Shown here one piece after another: positions 1 through 42,926 of a stretch of DNA of 64,000 nt. A model generated the notes under the pieces. It had not been told where the DNA came from and did not search any database. It was given only the letters and a program-made list of their open reading frames with translations. Position numbers and translations under genes: made by a program. The stretch comes from Batillaria attramentaria (taxonomy: Eukaryota > Mollusca > Gastropoda > Batillariidae), in assembly GCA_018292915.2 (NCBI GenBank), contig JACVVK020000190.1, positions 244,501 to 308,500 on the forward strand, in the 5' to 3' direction. Every line of letters starts with the position of its first letter. Within the stretch, counting starts at the first letter, position 1.

Positions 1-147
1 ATTGTAGTTTAGTCAGTTTGCTGGGTTTTGGTTTTGTTTGCGTATGTTTGGTTTTTTTCTGTCTTTTTGTTTTGTTTTATTTGTTGGTTTTCTTTTCTTG
101 TTTTTGTTTTTTTTTAAACTTGTGTTTTGTTTTGTTTTTTGGTCTAG

Positions 148-444
148 TGGCTCTCATGGGATGACATGTATGGCCATCAGCGACCACCACTACACCTGAA
201 ACTGTACAGACCCCGGCAGGAACTACAGAGGTCAGCACTACAGCAGCATCGATGGCCAGCATGGGACTCCAAATGTGAGACAACTGACAACAATAAAAAC
301 TTCCAGGGGTTTGTACTGCATCATGTTTGCATTGTCTTCTGTGAAATAAGTGGACTGTCTTTATGTTTAGTAATATTGGTATTAGGATGTTTCAAAAAAT
401 CTGTTCAATGTCTGAATTATGAAATAGTTTTGTTGTACATTTGA
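148..444 (+). CDS. Possible terminal exon of an unrecognised plus-strand gene
   Basis: A pyrimidine-rich tract ending in TAG (to 147) precedes a GC-richer stretch that stands out from the T-rich flank. Three readings compete. From 148 the frame is open to 444 and begins WLSWDDMYGHQRPPLHLKLY. An alternative acceptor (CAG near 181) would open a Thr/Pro-rich mucin-like linker frame containing SATTTTPETVQTPAGTTE, ending at a TGA near 287. The third frame stops early but contains a YRG-type fragment. I recognise no domain. If real, this is the 3' end of a gene lying mostly left of the window and convergent with the ORP gene. Coding status and frame are both uncertain. Confidence 0.28.
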   Translation, partial: WLSWDDMYGHQRPPLHLKLYRPRQELQRSALQQHRWPAWDSKCETTDNNKNFQGFVLHHVCIVFCEISGLSLCLVILVLGCFKKSVQCLNYEIVLLYI

Positions 445-751
445 AAACTGATTGCATTCATTAAGATAAATTAGCATTTGGGTTACTTCCTCACCCTGCT
501 TCGAGTCCAGTTGTACCGCACAGAGGCTTCTGACCAACATACTGTACTGCATTTTGCAGAATCCAAGTTGTGGACAAGTGCTTGCTCAGCTGGTTACATA
601 ACTATACGAAGTATCTCTAACTGATCTCTGAGCTGGCTTTAGTGTAGTTGTAAACTGCACTGTTGTTCTGCATTTTGCAAGGTCCAATTTTTCCATACAT
701 GTAATTATCTGTGTTATGTGTAAATGTCTTTCGGTCGATGCTGTACATCTG

Positions 752-757
752 AATAAA
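752..757 (+). terminator. Candidate poly(A) signal AATAAA
   Basis: AATAAA is followed about 50 nt downstream by a GT-rich stretch (ggggtgtgtgc). It would suit the 3' end of the possible plus-strand terminal exon at 148-444. A second AATAAA lies at about 291-296. Confidence 0.3.
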
Positions 758-948
758 TTTACACTGTCCCAAACTAAACCCTTTTCTTCTCCTGAGTATC
801 TCTGGGGTGTGTGCATGGCGAAGCTGGTTACACCTACAAAGAATGTTTATGTGAGCACAGCATGCAACTGATGGTAAGGATAACTGTTTGGTGTTTGGTG
901 TATTTGGGTAGATTTTACAGCTTCACTCCTTCAGGCTGAATGACGGCA

Positions 949-986
949 TTTTTTTTTTTTTTTTTTTTTGGGGGGGGGGGGGGGGC
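949..986 (+). repeat. Homopolymer junction (T)n(G)n
   Basis: About 20 T followed directly by about 17 G. This is low-complexity sequence; the reading frames across it are artefacts. Confidence 0.9.
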
Positions 987-1565
987 TTTAAGAACAAGAA
1001 CAGGGGGGAAGCCGGTCCTTGAATCTGGGAACAGGCCTGTAAGAAACGATGGTCGGCAGGAGAAGAACAGCTATCGTAAACTGCAGTTAGTTTTGACTGA
1101 ACATTGTGGGCTACCCCAGCTTCACAGACATTTGCCAGATTTACGGCAAAGGAACAGAACTTTCTCACTGCAACTTTGATTAAGTTCGTCATTCTGATCG
1201 TATGAGAATTGTACCTGGGTTCATGCTGTGGTTGCCTTTGTTCACTTTGTCCTTCATCTTGGGTTTCCTCGGTATTTTCGTCATGTTGCTGTACTGTCGG
1301 GCGAAACAAATCACCCTAAGGCACTGTGCCCAACGTGACCGGAAGTTGCTGACAGGTTGCGTTCAACGCCGCAGCAAATGCATCTCCGGGGTAAAAGAAC
1401 GACAAACCGGCATAGAAATTTAAAAAAAGAAGAAAACTCTCCAAGTATTACAATGTATACTGCTCACAATAAACATGGGTATTCATATTGGGATTTAATT
1501 TTTTTTTCGTAACAGATTGTATTTTCGGGTGATGTGGTTGTATCGACGTGAAGGACACACTATGA

Positions 1566-1960
1566 TTGGCGATTCATGACAAAAATCCGTTTTTTCGGGA
1601 AAAAAAAGTCCTTTTTTTTTCACGGCAAAACCGGGGATTTACTTTTCGCCAGAAAAATGTAAATTTATCTGCCAAAATAAAAATTTTCAACAAAACGTTT
1701 TTCATGGGAAAAACTGGTATGCGGTTTGTTTGGGTGTTTTTTTTTTTTTTTTTTTTCAGTTTTTTGTTGTTTAGTTTTTTTGTTGTTGTTGTTTTTTGGG
1801 GTTTTTTTTTTTTCATTTGGGGGGGGGGGGGGGTTGTTGTTTATTTTTCAGAAAGTTGGTGGCCGATTTTTCACGAAAAAAAATCATCCACAGTCAGTTT
1901 TTCACAAAAAAAAAACAGGAATTTTTTTCATGCACCAAAAAAAGCCCTTTTTTCATGAAA
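1566..1960. repeat. T/A-rich low-complexity region
   Basis: Long T runs, a G run at about 1818-1833 and repeated 'tttttcatg/cacgaaaaa' motifs. The open frames here are F- and K-rich and not protein-like. No gene is seen between about 990 and 2700. Confidence 0.6.
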
Positions 1961-2732
1961 AACTGATGTGCATAATAATATTATGAGGCGCTGTTTGCAC
2001 CAAACTGGCTTCACCAATGATTTTGAAAGAGCAACAATAACACTAAAGAGAGAGAGAGAACATTTATACTGACAGACATTACGTCAGGTTACCACGTTTA
2101 TCGGTGACCATGCCGTATTCACATCTGTGTCCTGGCGAGAGAGAGATTCCATCAGGTCACTCAAGAGTGAGTGTAGTGACCATATCAGTTGACAATGCAT
2201 AACGGCCGTGCAGGTCACACATGGTGTGTGACATTCTGGCTACAGTTGACACTGGCACAAAGTTGGCAGGATGCCTCAGTCGCTGTGTGCAGGGCTACAC
2301 CTGGTGCAGGTCACACATGCTGTGTGAAATTCTGGCTCAAAATTGTATTCGACGATTCCAAGATCCACAATGGAAAAGAGGCGAAGTTTGTCGTCAATCA
2401 ACAATCTTTTTTCTTTCGTTTTTAATAAACTTAGAGGGGATCTGTGCTACTCTCTTCAATGCATGCATAATGATCAGGATGACTGAGGCTGGGTGGGTTC
2501 AGATGGGGAGCTGGGTGGGTTCAGATGGGGACTTGGGTGGGTGTGCGCTGCTTGCTAGGCCAGTTTCGACTTACGTTGAATGTGTAATGCGCTGTGCATG
2601 TTAGGTGAATGTTGGCATTTAATGCAATGTTTCCCAAGCGATTTCAGTTGCTGTGTATTAATAATACAGTGTCATAGACGCAAGAGTATGTGCACTGATG
2701 ACAACTTGCAAAATGCTAGCTCATGCACTTAA

Positions 2733-2734
<2 letters not shown>

Positions 2735-2820
<86 letters not shown>

Positions 2821-2847
2821 ATGCGTGCGTGCCTGCGTGTGTGTGTG
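2735..2847. repeat. (GT)n / (GTGC)n microsatellite
   Basis: Imperfect (GT)n interrupted by (GTGC)4-like blocks, followed by (GA)n and (AAATG)n. The His/Thr-rich frames on the opposite strand are artefacts. Confidence 0.95.
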
Positions 2848-4416
2848 ACAGAGAGAGAGAGAGAGAAATGAAATGAAATGAAATGAAACTTTCTTTGTCA
2901 ACGGTAAAAGACATTGGTCTAGTAGTCCAGTTTTCAGTCTTGCCATTGCTAATGCTATACACACACACACGTTGTCTAACTACGGATGGATGTAGGCATG
3001 ACACACAAACGGTACATAGGTATCAATGCAAACGCATGAGAAGAGAGAGAGAGAGAGAAATATGTTCCTTATACTGAATGCATACCGAATGTCTTTTTGT
3101 TTCTTCCTCTCCATCCTTACAATGAATGGTCACCAAGACAGTGTAGAACAAACATACAGAAAAGTGACAAACAGGAGTAAAATATACAACACAAAAGTGG
3201 CTGAAACACAATATCTTTATCACAGAAATTGATATGATAACATAATGCTTCAGGCTACAGTTGATCAGACTATATTTAATTCACGGGAGAATGCCGTAAT
3301 GGTGAGAAGCATATCGGTACAAACAAGTACACTGATACATTGCACTCAGATTTTGCCAAGCACACCCAAACCAAACAAGCACACACCACCAGCTCCCTCC
3401 CGTACCCCAACCCCCCACACCCCATCCCCTCCCCCAAATCTCAAAAGCACATATGCATTTCTTTATACATGCGCATCCAGTGTCCAAAATGCCGTCTCGC
3501 ATTCCAAATACCAGCGTCAAAAAGGTGAGAGAGATAAGAAAATGGTTATTTCTGCTATCATTTACCAACTTACAGCAACAAGAATGTGTAACGGACGACT
3601 CCACTACTGCCAATCAAAGACGGCGAGCCCCCAAATTCAGCTAATCATGTGGCAGCGGCATAATGAGCACAACAGGTGGCACAGTCTGGCAAAAGTTTCT
3701 TGCCAGACAATACAAAGACGGAAGCACATGTACATGTACAGGTGTATGTATTACGATGTCACTAAAACATGGAAAGAAAGCAGCATGTCAACTAACGTCA
3801 TTTGAGGATACGGACAACTGGTCTATCTTCCATCTTGAAATCATCCCCTTCCCCATAAAATGACATCATGGACATACTGTGGTTTGCCAATACACCGCAG
3901 AGTAAAGAGGCGGGGCTTTGACCTCGGGATTGCCGAGTGGAGTGGTCTATTGGCAGAGCCGTCTTGATTTCCATGGTCACGGCTGCGACACTGATTGAGA
4001 CATCTACTTGTATGGCCACTATGTCTTACAGAACTGACTTCGAATTGAAACCAAAAGAAAATGAAAAAACCCTGACCTATTTTCGAAGCAAAGAACACTG
4101 TCAACCACCTATCATACATCCACAGACAAACCTACAAGAAGAACAAACAATACACGCGCTGTATTTCACTTAACACGACTCTCTCTCTCTCTCTCTCTCT
4201 CTATGATTCTGGTGATACATAATACATCCATGAGAAAAAGTATCCCGTCAAAGCAGCTTCAGCATTCATTACAACTAACTGCATGTAATTCTCATCAGCA
4301 GGAATGTACACAAGTTTGACAAATGAATGTTAAAATATGTAGTGAAGAGTACAGTTTTCATGTTGACAAAAACATTTTATGGAAAAACCTCAAGAATGCT
4401 GCATAACGCAGGAGTA

Positions 4417-4495
4417 TCCACATCCAAATTCTACACAAGTTGGCTAACCCTAACCCTAACCCTAACTCCACATCCAAATTCTACACAAGTTGGCT
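4417..4495. repeat. Interstitial telomeric repeat inside a 29-bp direct duplication
   Basis: A 29-bp sequence at 4417-4445 (tccacatccaaa...ttggct) recurs exactly at 4467-4495. Between the copies lies a 21-bp tract, (AACCCT)3 plus AAC, the animal telomere repeat. The telomeric tract sits precisely at the duplication junction. Confidence 0.9.
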
Positions 4496-5338
4496 GTGGA
4501 CCTCTACGTGGTCTACCTCCTTCTGGTGAGTGCATACCAAAGTGTCTTAAATAGGTGATTATTACATCTTACAGCTCCATAAGCTTGCAATATAGAAAAA
4601 ACAATATGGCTTTTCTGGCCTAACTAAAACAGAATCAGCTCTAAGTTACCATAGGTCTACGATCCCGGCATTCCCTGTTCCACGTGTTGTAGAGGGCTCT
4701 GGGAACATAAACCTGTGGTAACATTGACAGATGTGTTCCCAACAAAATTTGTCAGTCAACAGCTTGGTACATGTACTCTGACTGTATGACGGTTGACCTA
4801 TCAACAGAACACACATTTTGGCTCACAGCCACAGCAAAAATGGCCTACAGACGGTTATGAACTTGCATGACTAGTATCAAAGTTCTGTCACTGTAAGAAG
4901 CCCAGGTCGATATGTGCACTCTGATAAGCTAACTCGCATACATTGTACATGTACCTACAGCCATCCAATTCCATCTAACTTGACTACATCTACAGAGCAA
5001 ACACGACTCTCCACATTTCTGCTCAAGACTAACACCACAATTTAAATGCACAAATACACAACCGACTACCTGAACTTGCATAGCTGAATTCTCATGACTA
5101 CATATGTACTTCCATTGCTACAGTTTATAGAACTAATAAAAGCACAAGTAACGCACGTTCGCATGTACGTATTTTCCAGTCTATTTTTCCCATGATACGG
5201 ACTACAGTGTACTATGATTATACCACCGTCTACAATGAAACAAGACTGCCTGGCAAGGCAACTGTCACTGACAAACTTGTGTCCAATACACACGTACGTA
5301 CGTGCACAAACTTACACAAACGTTGCGCGTTGTGCATG

Positions 5339-5341
<3 letters not shown>

Positions 5342-5386
<45 letters not shown>
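5342..5386. repeat. (CA)n microsatellite
   Basis: A perfect CA dinucleotide tract of about 22 units. Confidence 0.95.
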
Positions 5387-5392
<6 letters not shown>

Positions 5393-7037
5393 AACAATGT
5401 TGTCTGAGAACAAAGAAGCCTGCTGTGCAGAATGCCCTACCCTGTGAGTGCAACAGAAAATCACTTCACAGCGCGACACCGTGAAGGTAAACTGAAACGC
5501 ACTGAAAACTGAGCTACAAGCATGAAGTGTGCGAGTGCAGACAACAAATACAGCTGTACACACAAAAATATCCTGCTGAAAATGGACTGTGGAGAAACTT
5601 GGTTTTCTCCAGCCAAACAATGTTGTACCTGTATTTAACAGGCGTGAGTTTTCCCGCTCCCCAAAAGAGGAAAACAGTACGATTTAAGCAGAAAAAGAGG
5701 AAACAGCGGTATGTTGAATGCTCCTCGATTCCAACAAGGGTGGTGGGGGAAGGGGTGGGAGGCAGCAGTGGATCGAAGGAGCAGGCAGTGGCAATAACAG
5801 GTCAGATTGTTCTACTTGTCCAATTTCTTCTTTTTTTCCACCCGAAGACAAAACAAAAACAAACAAACAAACAAACAAAAACGGTGGAAACAGGCCTAAC
5901 CGCAAAAAAAAACCCCAAAACTCATGACTGAATGATATGTGATCCTGATAAACTGTCCTGCTTGTCCCAATCTTTTTTTTTTCCTCGACAGCAAAACAGC
6001 AGGGAAGAAAAAAAAAAGCCACAGACATTGGACTAGATGCAACTGAATTCCACGGAAAGGCTGAAAAAACTCATGTCTGATTTAAACACGTCTACAAACA
6101 GCAACAAACTGTAAAAATAAATGACTTTCAATAAACTGACATGGTTACTCACAAGACTCGAGTCAGAGAATGCATGACAGTGTTTCGCAAAATGAGTTTA
6201 CGCACGGATTTCTTCAATTGCACAACCCTGCGCTTCTTCCTTGGCTACAACTATAGATCTGGTATACATGTGCAGACATCCAGTAAATCTCATTTGGCTA
6301 TGAAAAGATGCAAGTGCGAAAACATATTATGAAAGACTGTATTCCTTCAGTCCACTCTTCTGTGTTCAACGATACATGCTCACGGATAAATGTGAAGGCA
6401 GGAATTTGTTGCTATCTATCTAAGAACAGTTATTACATGTGAAATGGAATTAATTTTTCTGTGTAAATAGTAGACACTCAGTTTCATCGAGAGGGGATGG
6501 AGAGAGGTGGAGTGGGTGGAAGGGTGGTGGGGAGTTGGAGAGGAGTACCCCCCCCCCCCACCCACCCAAAGTACATTCTGCATCTGTGGCACTGAAATAC
6601 AACACAAGTATGCCAAATGATCTTCGCTTATTTTGATCTCAATCTTTTTGTATTTACTTCCCAATCCATACTTTGACAAAACAGCTGAAAATCGCTGGTT
6701 GAAAAGTAAAAAAAGAACAACTGTACGTTTCTTCTCTGCAATGGACACAGCTGAAAAATTGCAAATAAATATTTTGTGGCCTTGATGGTGATCAAGTGCG
6801 GCAGTGATCGTTCATAATAAATGGCATCAGTGCACAAGTGAAGCGAGAGAATAGTGCATACGCATGTATGTGTACATCTGGTAAACTAAAGCACCAAACT
6901 ATATTGCTGCAGGCAAACTGACAAAATGGTGCACTACATTGCAGCTTCCACTTCGCTATATGCAGACCATAATGATGAAATGGTGAGAAACAAACGACAT
7001 AGTTACTGTATCCTCACAGTGCAGTAACCACAGGAAA

Positions 7038-7092
<55 letters not shown>
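7038..7092. repeat. (CT)n(CA)n compound microsatellite
   Basis: (CT) passes directly into (CA). A shorter CA tract lies at about 7302-7322 and the two share flanking motifs ('agtctttcgt...ggacaac/ccactga'), suggesting a degenerate local duplication. Confidence 0.9.
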
Positions 7093-7094
<2 letters not shown>

Positions 7095-7558
7095 CTTTCG
7101 TGTTTATGGACACCACTGAGTACACATCTGAGTCGGTATGCAAAACCAACATTTCTGAATGCCCAAGTGTGTGTATGTATTATTCACAAGTTCACTGCAG
7201 TAACCAAAGGAAATCACACACTGACACTAGGCATGGTTTCCCCTCTCCTGTAATCGGGATGTGTCTTCCCCGAACACTCATGGGTTAGCCCGAACTACAC
7301 CGACACACACACACACACACACAGAGGGAGTCTTTCGTATTGACGGACAACACTGAATACACATCGCAAAACCCAACTATGTATCTGGTCTGAATGCCCA
7401 AATGTATTCACAAGTTCACACAGGACTTGTCCGAGGGTGGCTACGCTGAACATGTTTACCAGTACAAAACTTCTGTTGTGAAGAGCCATCCCTCTCAAGA
7501 GTAATTTTAGTTAGCAAAGCACTTCTCTTGCTTACATGGTATGAAACACTGGGGACTG

Positions 7559-7631
<73 letters not shown>
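7559..7631. repeat. (CA)n microsatellite
   Basis: About 36 perfect CA units. Confidence 0.95.
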
Positions 7632-7633
<2 letters not shown>

Positions 7634-8397
7634 ATCTGAATCATGCGCACACTCATTTGAATCCTGTGCATCCAGTCAAGCACAGAACATCAATACATAC
7701 ATGTACATCTTGGTCATCCGATGCAAGAGTTCAGCTCTAAAATTCAAGTTTCAGTATCTGGAATTGAATCAATCTATTTGTAACTTTTCTGGGTTTTCCA
7801 AAGCCGACTGAAGGAGGCTGCAAAATATCAATGACAGCTTTATATATTTGACAGTTTTATTTCTACAGCTTGCAGAAAATCATGATGTGGAAATCACAAC
7901 CAAATAAAGAAGGAGAAAATTAAAATTCTACAAAATTTGGGTTAAAAAAAAAAAGAAAATGTTTACCTGAGAACTCAGTTTCAATTTAGCAATACAAATA
8001 TGTGTACATGTAGACATGATGAGTATGAATATTTGAAAAGGGAGGGGGGGGGGGAGCTATCAATGCATTGTGGAATCATATTTACCACATCAAAACTTTC
8101 AACAGTCTCTCACATTTGGAAGACGCTAAGCTACAAATGCAAATGCATGTTACTGTGCACATATTACACATCCACATGCTACACAGATGCAAGCAGAGTA
8201 TGACAAAACACCACTGTCTGAGTCGTAACATGCCATAAAACATTGCACATATATTTTTACATCTTGCATAAGGTGTAACGGAAATGCATGTTCCATGTGA
8301 AAATCTCAAGAATGGCTTTGAAGACAGCAGGAATGAATACAGTCACTATCAGCACTGACAATAGCAAACCAACAGAATATGGCTTCAGGTCTTGCCA

Positions 8398-8403
8398 TTT
8401 TAT
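8398..8403 (-). terminator. Candidate poly(A) signal for the ORP gene
   Basis: AATAAA on the minus strand, about 770 nt after the ORP stop codon. A second one lies at 7856-7861. I cannot tell which is used; cDNA 3' ends would decide. Confidence 0.3.
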
Positions 8404-8776
8404 TTTGACAGAGATGCCATGCCAAGGGGTCACAGCTGTTAGAAAAGTTTGAACTCAAGGTGCTTCCTTGAACGGCTTTACACCATACCACACTGCCATG
8501 TTTTAGAGAATTCTTTTTAAAAATGTTAAAATTTAATACAATGTATTTCTTAAATATAAAAAAAAAACACTTCTTATTTCCCATGAAAGTTCAAACTTAA
8601 ATTTCCACAGATAGGAATGGTACGACGATACCTGAACTGCTCTCAACCATGATCCATCCATAACTGTTTAAACTTTGCGGCTTCTACACACAGGAACAAC
8701 CATCTGTGTTCTCTCCGAGTCCCATCATCCAGTGTCTGAGTCCACAAAACAGCAATGCACAACATTTCCACATCAG

Positions 8777-9172
8777 TCACAAAAATCTTGCAGTAAATTC
8801 TCTGTCAACCACCGGTTTCAGAAAACACTCAAGACTGCACTCTGAAAAATGATCTCCGCAGCAGCAAAGGAAGGTCGCGGACAATGTCTGCAGCTGCAGC
8901 AGAGAAGGCGTGTGTCCCTCTGCAGAATCTTGCAGAACATCTCGCACTTTTTCTGCCACATCCTTTGGTAACATGCTAGACCAAAGGACAAAGAAAAGAA
9001 AGTTCCGGGTAAGCTGTGGAAGTCTGAAACCCTGGTAGCGCAGCTGTTGTCCGCTCTCCACAAGAAGACAAATGTGAATCAAACGCAGCTCCCTGACGTC
9101 CACTCCACGGCACCTGCGCTGTGCTGCGCTAAACCCATTGAAATGTGATGCTTGCATGAGCCAATGGGGCAG
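8777..9172 (-). other. 131-codon in-frame extension after the ORP UGA stop
   Basis: Directly after the ORP stop (TGA at 9173-9175) the same frame continues for 131 sense codons to a second TGA at 8777-8779. The nucleotide after the stop is C (UGA CUG). The predicted peptide is mixed in composition, not low-complexity, with hydrophobic/amphipathic stretches such as RNFLFFVLWSSMLP and LQLQTLSATFLCCC. It could be a readthrough extension, part of an alternative 3' exon, or simply GC-richer 3' UTR. No homology is recognised. Confidence 0.35.
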
Positions 9173-39122
<29,950 letters not shown>

Positions 39123-39589
39123 GTTTGTCGTAGTTGAGGCTTCCGCTACAGGGGAGCTCACTACTATTTCAAAATATGTAAACAATGGTACGCAGTTCCC
39201 TCCCTTGAAACGCTTGCACTTGGATGCTCTCGAAATTCCCCAGCTGCGCAGTATTGAAAATTCGGGCTGCTCCCTGTGCGGGAAGCGTGTGTCTGTCTAT
39301 ACACAAGGCCAGGAATGTTTTGCCTGCATGCAAGGTGTGTAGACAGCCACTGCAGTGAGTCTGCACTGTGACTTTTGAATCGATTTCGTACGGAGAAAAT
39401 CAACAACGAAACTAGAACGGATTCAGTCTTGCTCGTCGACCCGCGTCAGGCAGGCGATTCAGCCGTCTCCTGATGCCAGTGTCTCAGGGGCCGCCGGGTC
39501 TGCATGCAGGGGAATTTAGGCCTACTGCCTGTTTCCTGAAAGTCAGGGCCACTGCCACCCTCCAGCCTTTTTTCTGTTAAACTTGAAAC

Positions 39590-39870
39590 AACAGTGAGTG
39601 GCTAGGACTGAAAGTCAGTGTTAAATATGAAACAACCGGCAGTGGGAGAGGGGGGGTGGGGGGGGGGTGTTAAATATGAAACATTAATGATTCTGTGGCA
39701 AGAAATATGGTTAACTGACATGAAACATCAGTAAAGTGTAAAATATGAAACAACAGTGACCATCAGTTGCCAAGCCGGAAAGTGTTAAATATGAAACAAC
39801 TATACAGTGAGTTGCCAAGGAAACTGAGTGGTAAATAATTATGACTAAAACGACAGTGAGTGGCAACTGT
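39590..39870. repeat. Degenerate repeats of 'gttaaatatgaaacaac'
   Basis: The motif recurs five or more times with 40-60 bp spacing and shared 'cagtgagttgccaag' pieces. Upstream of the ORP gene, non-coding. Confidence 0.6.
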
Positions 39871-40320
39871 ACTGATTAACGGAAACAACATTGCCGGAAT
39901 GGACAAGAAAGCGTTAAACTTGCATTTTTCATAGTTACTGACTGACTGACTAGGCTTTAGGGAAGGCAACCACGGTTATATTTTGGAACAGTTGCGCTCG
40001 TGAGCGGTGCGCCTGTACGCTAATGATAGTCGAGCTCCTAATGCTAGATAGAGCCGTCTAGAGGCCGTGCTCGAACCACTTATCGAAAATTCAAATTCTC
40101 CTACTCAGCGCCGGCGGATAACTGTGGCTGCAACAGTAGCTGACGTCTTGTGATATTCGCGTCGCGTGTACCCTTTTGTTGGCTCCACGCCAGTCTTTGA
40201 GATTCCGCCACAGTCAGTGCAGGTGTCTAGACGATGCAGGACACGAACTTGAACCTAAAGCGCTGAGAACGACCTGTCAGCATCAGAACTTCCTATAATT
40301 TTAGATTTAATGGTAGACTG

Positions 40321-40416
40321 CATGTATGTATGTATGTATGTATGTATGTATGTATGTATGTATGTATGTATGTATGTATGTATGTATGTATGTATGTATG
40401 TATGTATGTATGTATG
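40321..40416. repeat. (TATG)n tetranucleotide microsatellite
   Basis: About 23 perfect units. Confidence 0.95.
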
Positions 40417-41011
40417 ATGTGTGTATTCATGTATCATGTGACTTCTACTGTTTCATACGTGTATCACCATCATCATGATCATGATGTTTCAGTGTAAGAA
40501 TGGATTGAGACCGTATATGTATGACTGTGTGTATGTAACGGTTTTGCTGTTGTAAGGCACCCAGACTGAGAGCTCCAGCAGCCGGGTTGAAGGACACAAC
40601 TACACAGGGCCTCAAAATGCCTATGTATTCCCTATTAGCCTCGGGGATCATAGTCACCCCTAAAAATGCTTCAATCTAGAAACAATTACTACCATGAACA
40701 GGCCATTCAAAGGCACGCACCTGACAGGGGTTTTAAAAAAAAATTGAATGTCTCCTTTCCGTCCAGGCCTCACTGGAGTAATGCACGTCTACTTTCTGTT
40801 TAGGCCAGAGAGGCAATTCACACAGCTCTACTTGCCTCACTTGTGTCCGACCTCTGAGCAAAAGTCCCAGTTTCACAGGCAGCTTGCCTGTTTTTGTGAC
40901 CGCCTGGCATGCACCTTGACCTACATAACACAAAACTCACGAAAATCACGCTTTTACATGACAAGAAAAATCACTACAGACTAGCACACTTGCCAAACAG
41001 GGTACCTCAAA

Positions 41012-41421
41012 TAATAATAATAATAATAATAGTCGTGTATTGTAAAGGCGCTCTACCCAGTTTCTTGAATTGGCTCAAAGCGCCGCGAACTGAACCCAAC
41101 ACGCACGCGGCTCATGTGAATCACACTCATTCTCTCACACACTCATTTGACACGAACACATTACATTCACGTTGTGCGAAGGGTCAGCTCAGCTATTTAA
41201 GTTTCGGAATTTAGAATTGCATTTATTTACAAATTTTGTGGGCTGAAACTTTCCACTGAGGTGCAGAGGGGGAGGAAGCCGGAGTGCCCGGAGAGAACTT
41301 GACCCCCGACGATCGGCCCGAATGAACGGTGTCACGTATGAGAAGGAAAACTTCTTTGCCCCGAGTAGGACTCGAACATCACCTCTCATATAAGTCTTAA
41401 CCGTTAGACCACCGACCGCCC
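41012..41421 (-). mobile_element. tRNA-derived SINE, family B (near full length)
   Basis: (AAT)n tail at the left; tRNA-like head on the right ('cttaaccgttagaccaccgacc' antisense). Confidence 0.9.
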
Positions 41422-41463
41422 CGGCCGGCCATGTCAAACATGACCCCACGATTAATTTGTGTC

Positions 41464-41618
41464 CTTCCGCCAGCAGGAGGCCAGACAAATCCTTAGTAGT
41501 AGTAGTAGTAGTAGCAGCAGTACAGTGTAGTAGCATTAAGATGGGCTCAGTTTCAAACTGATATGAAACAACGTGCAACGTAAAGACAGACCTTACGCCA
41601 GCAGGCCAGACAAATCCT

Positions 41619-41652
<34 letters not shown>

Positions 41653-41728
41653 CAATAGTAGTAGTAGTAGTAGTAGCATTAAGATGGGCTCAGTTTCAAA
41701 TATGAAACAACGTGCAACGTAAAGACAG
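41464..41728. repeat. Tandem duplication of ~125 bp containing (TAG)n
   Basis: Two copies of 'ggccagacaaatccttagta', (GTA)n, 'gcattaagatgggctcagtt' and 'gaaacaacgtgcaacgtaaa'. The TAG tract differs in length between copies. Confidence 0.9.
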
Positions 41729-42654
41729 AACAAGCGTACGTCGACGACAGCACAATATTTACCGATCCATGTCTGTACGTAAGCATAGGGTATCTGTAAT
41801 TTAGTGGCGAATGCCTCCCTGCTTTGGAGTCTGTGGGCAGCGGCTCACTTTTGCGGGCCCCGGCCATTCGCCTGTCTTGATGCTTGACGTCAACTGACAA
41901 CACAAAGACACGTGTTGCAAGATTCAGCGATGTATCCTGTTCATGATCACTTAACATGCCAGTATTTCGGACCTCGGCCTTTGCAAGCTCCACACTTCCA
42001 AAATGAAGAAAATGTTTGCTGCGAGATCCACCTCTTTGGGGCAAGGACTGCACACTCAGCGCAGAATTTCAGACGAGAATAGTTGAGACATCGTGAACAT
42101 GTTTAGCAGAAACACAAATTGAGTGGCTTTTGCAGCTGTTAGCAAAGTTGAAACTTGTTGTCCCCTTTGAAAAAAAAAAATAAATAGACAACTCAACCTG
42201 CACATGTCTACAGAGCGGAAGGAAAATTACAAAAAGTATCAAATAGTATCAATGACGCACTGCTGCGTTGCGTCATTTTAGATAGCTCGTCATTGAAGCT
42301 CAGTGTCGTGAGAGCACGTGAGCATGAGCTCGCGACTTGGCTTGGTTTTCAACTGATATAGAGGAACAACTTTACGGGATGATATGTGGCAGATTTCGCT
42401 ACTACGCGCAGCAGCATGTTTCGGTGATAAAAAAACAAAAAACAAGACTGTGACGTTTTTCCAGACAATACATACTTTCACGCACACATTGACGTAACGA
42501 AATCTGCGTCATAGACACCTTGCGTGCACGGCACTGACACTATGCTGCTGCGTTCGTTTTGGTGGGAGTTGCGCGCGCGCGTGTGTGTGTGTGTTCGTAA
42601 TGAATCTTGAGGGGGGAAAAAAACTGCCGCTTACGTGACCAAGCTCCGAGCTCT

Positions 42655-42790
42655 AAGGCTGTTTTGCCAAATAAAGACATGTTCCATTTGGTCACTGCGG
42701 CCGTTTTCGTGACTCTGCGGCTTCTAATATGAGAGAAATGATTTATGACGTTCTTTGGCCTACGCTTCTATTCCTGTACAACAGTTCACT
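42655..42790. repeat. Dispersed repeat, family E
   Basis: 'ccgttttcgtgact.tg.ggcttct.ata..agagaaat' is shared with 59440-59570 and more weakly with 33640-33720 (+) and 18590-18665 (-). Confidence 0.65.
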
Positions 42791-42926
42791 GGAAAAAGTC
42801 TTTAAAAATAGCCACCAATTAGCGCCATCTAGTTGGTCCTCAGTCTGCAACCAAATAACGTCGTCTGCTCAGTACGCTTCTAGAACATGATATACGCTGA
42901 CCAGAGTCCCCACAATGGTCTAAGAT

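Larger units (their letters stand above)
3060..7030. other. 3'-flanking sequence with no supported gene
   Basis: AT-rich, mostly unique sequence downstream of the ORP gene. I see only short microsatellites (CT at 4182-4202, CA at 5342-5386), the telomere-like insertion at 4417-4495 and short A/T runs. The longest frames (for example 3245-3805) have no recognisable domain and no convincing splice context. Confidence 0.5.

Noticed and set aside
1202..1423. 73-codon plus frame with one hydrophobic segment (LPLFTLSFILGFLGIFVMLL) and AATAAA downstream
   Set aside because: No upstream exon, Kozak or homology support; one TM-like stretch in a short frame is common by chance.
3245..3805. 186-codon plus frame in the 3' flank
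   Set aside because: Composition shifts along the frame (Pro/Thr-rich C-run part then AT-rich), with no domain and no splice signals.
39123..39185. Upstream in-frame ATG at 39185 as the ORP start
   Set aside because: Weaker context, and the extra residues (MFTYFEIVVSS...) are not expected. The ATG at 39122 has the TISU-like context. Not excluded, only less likely.
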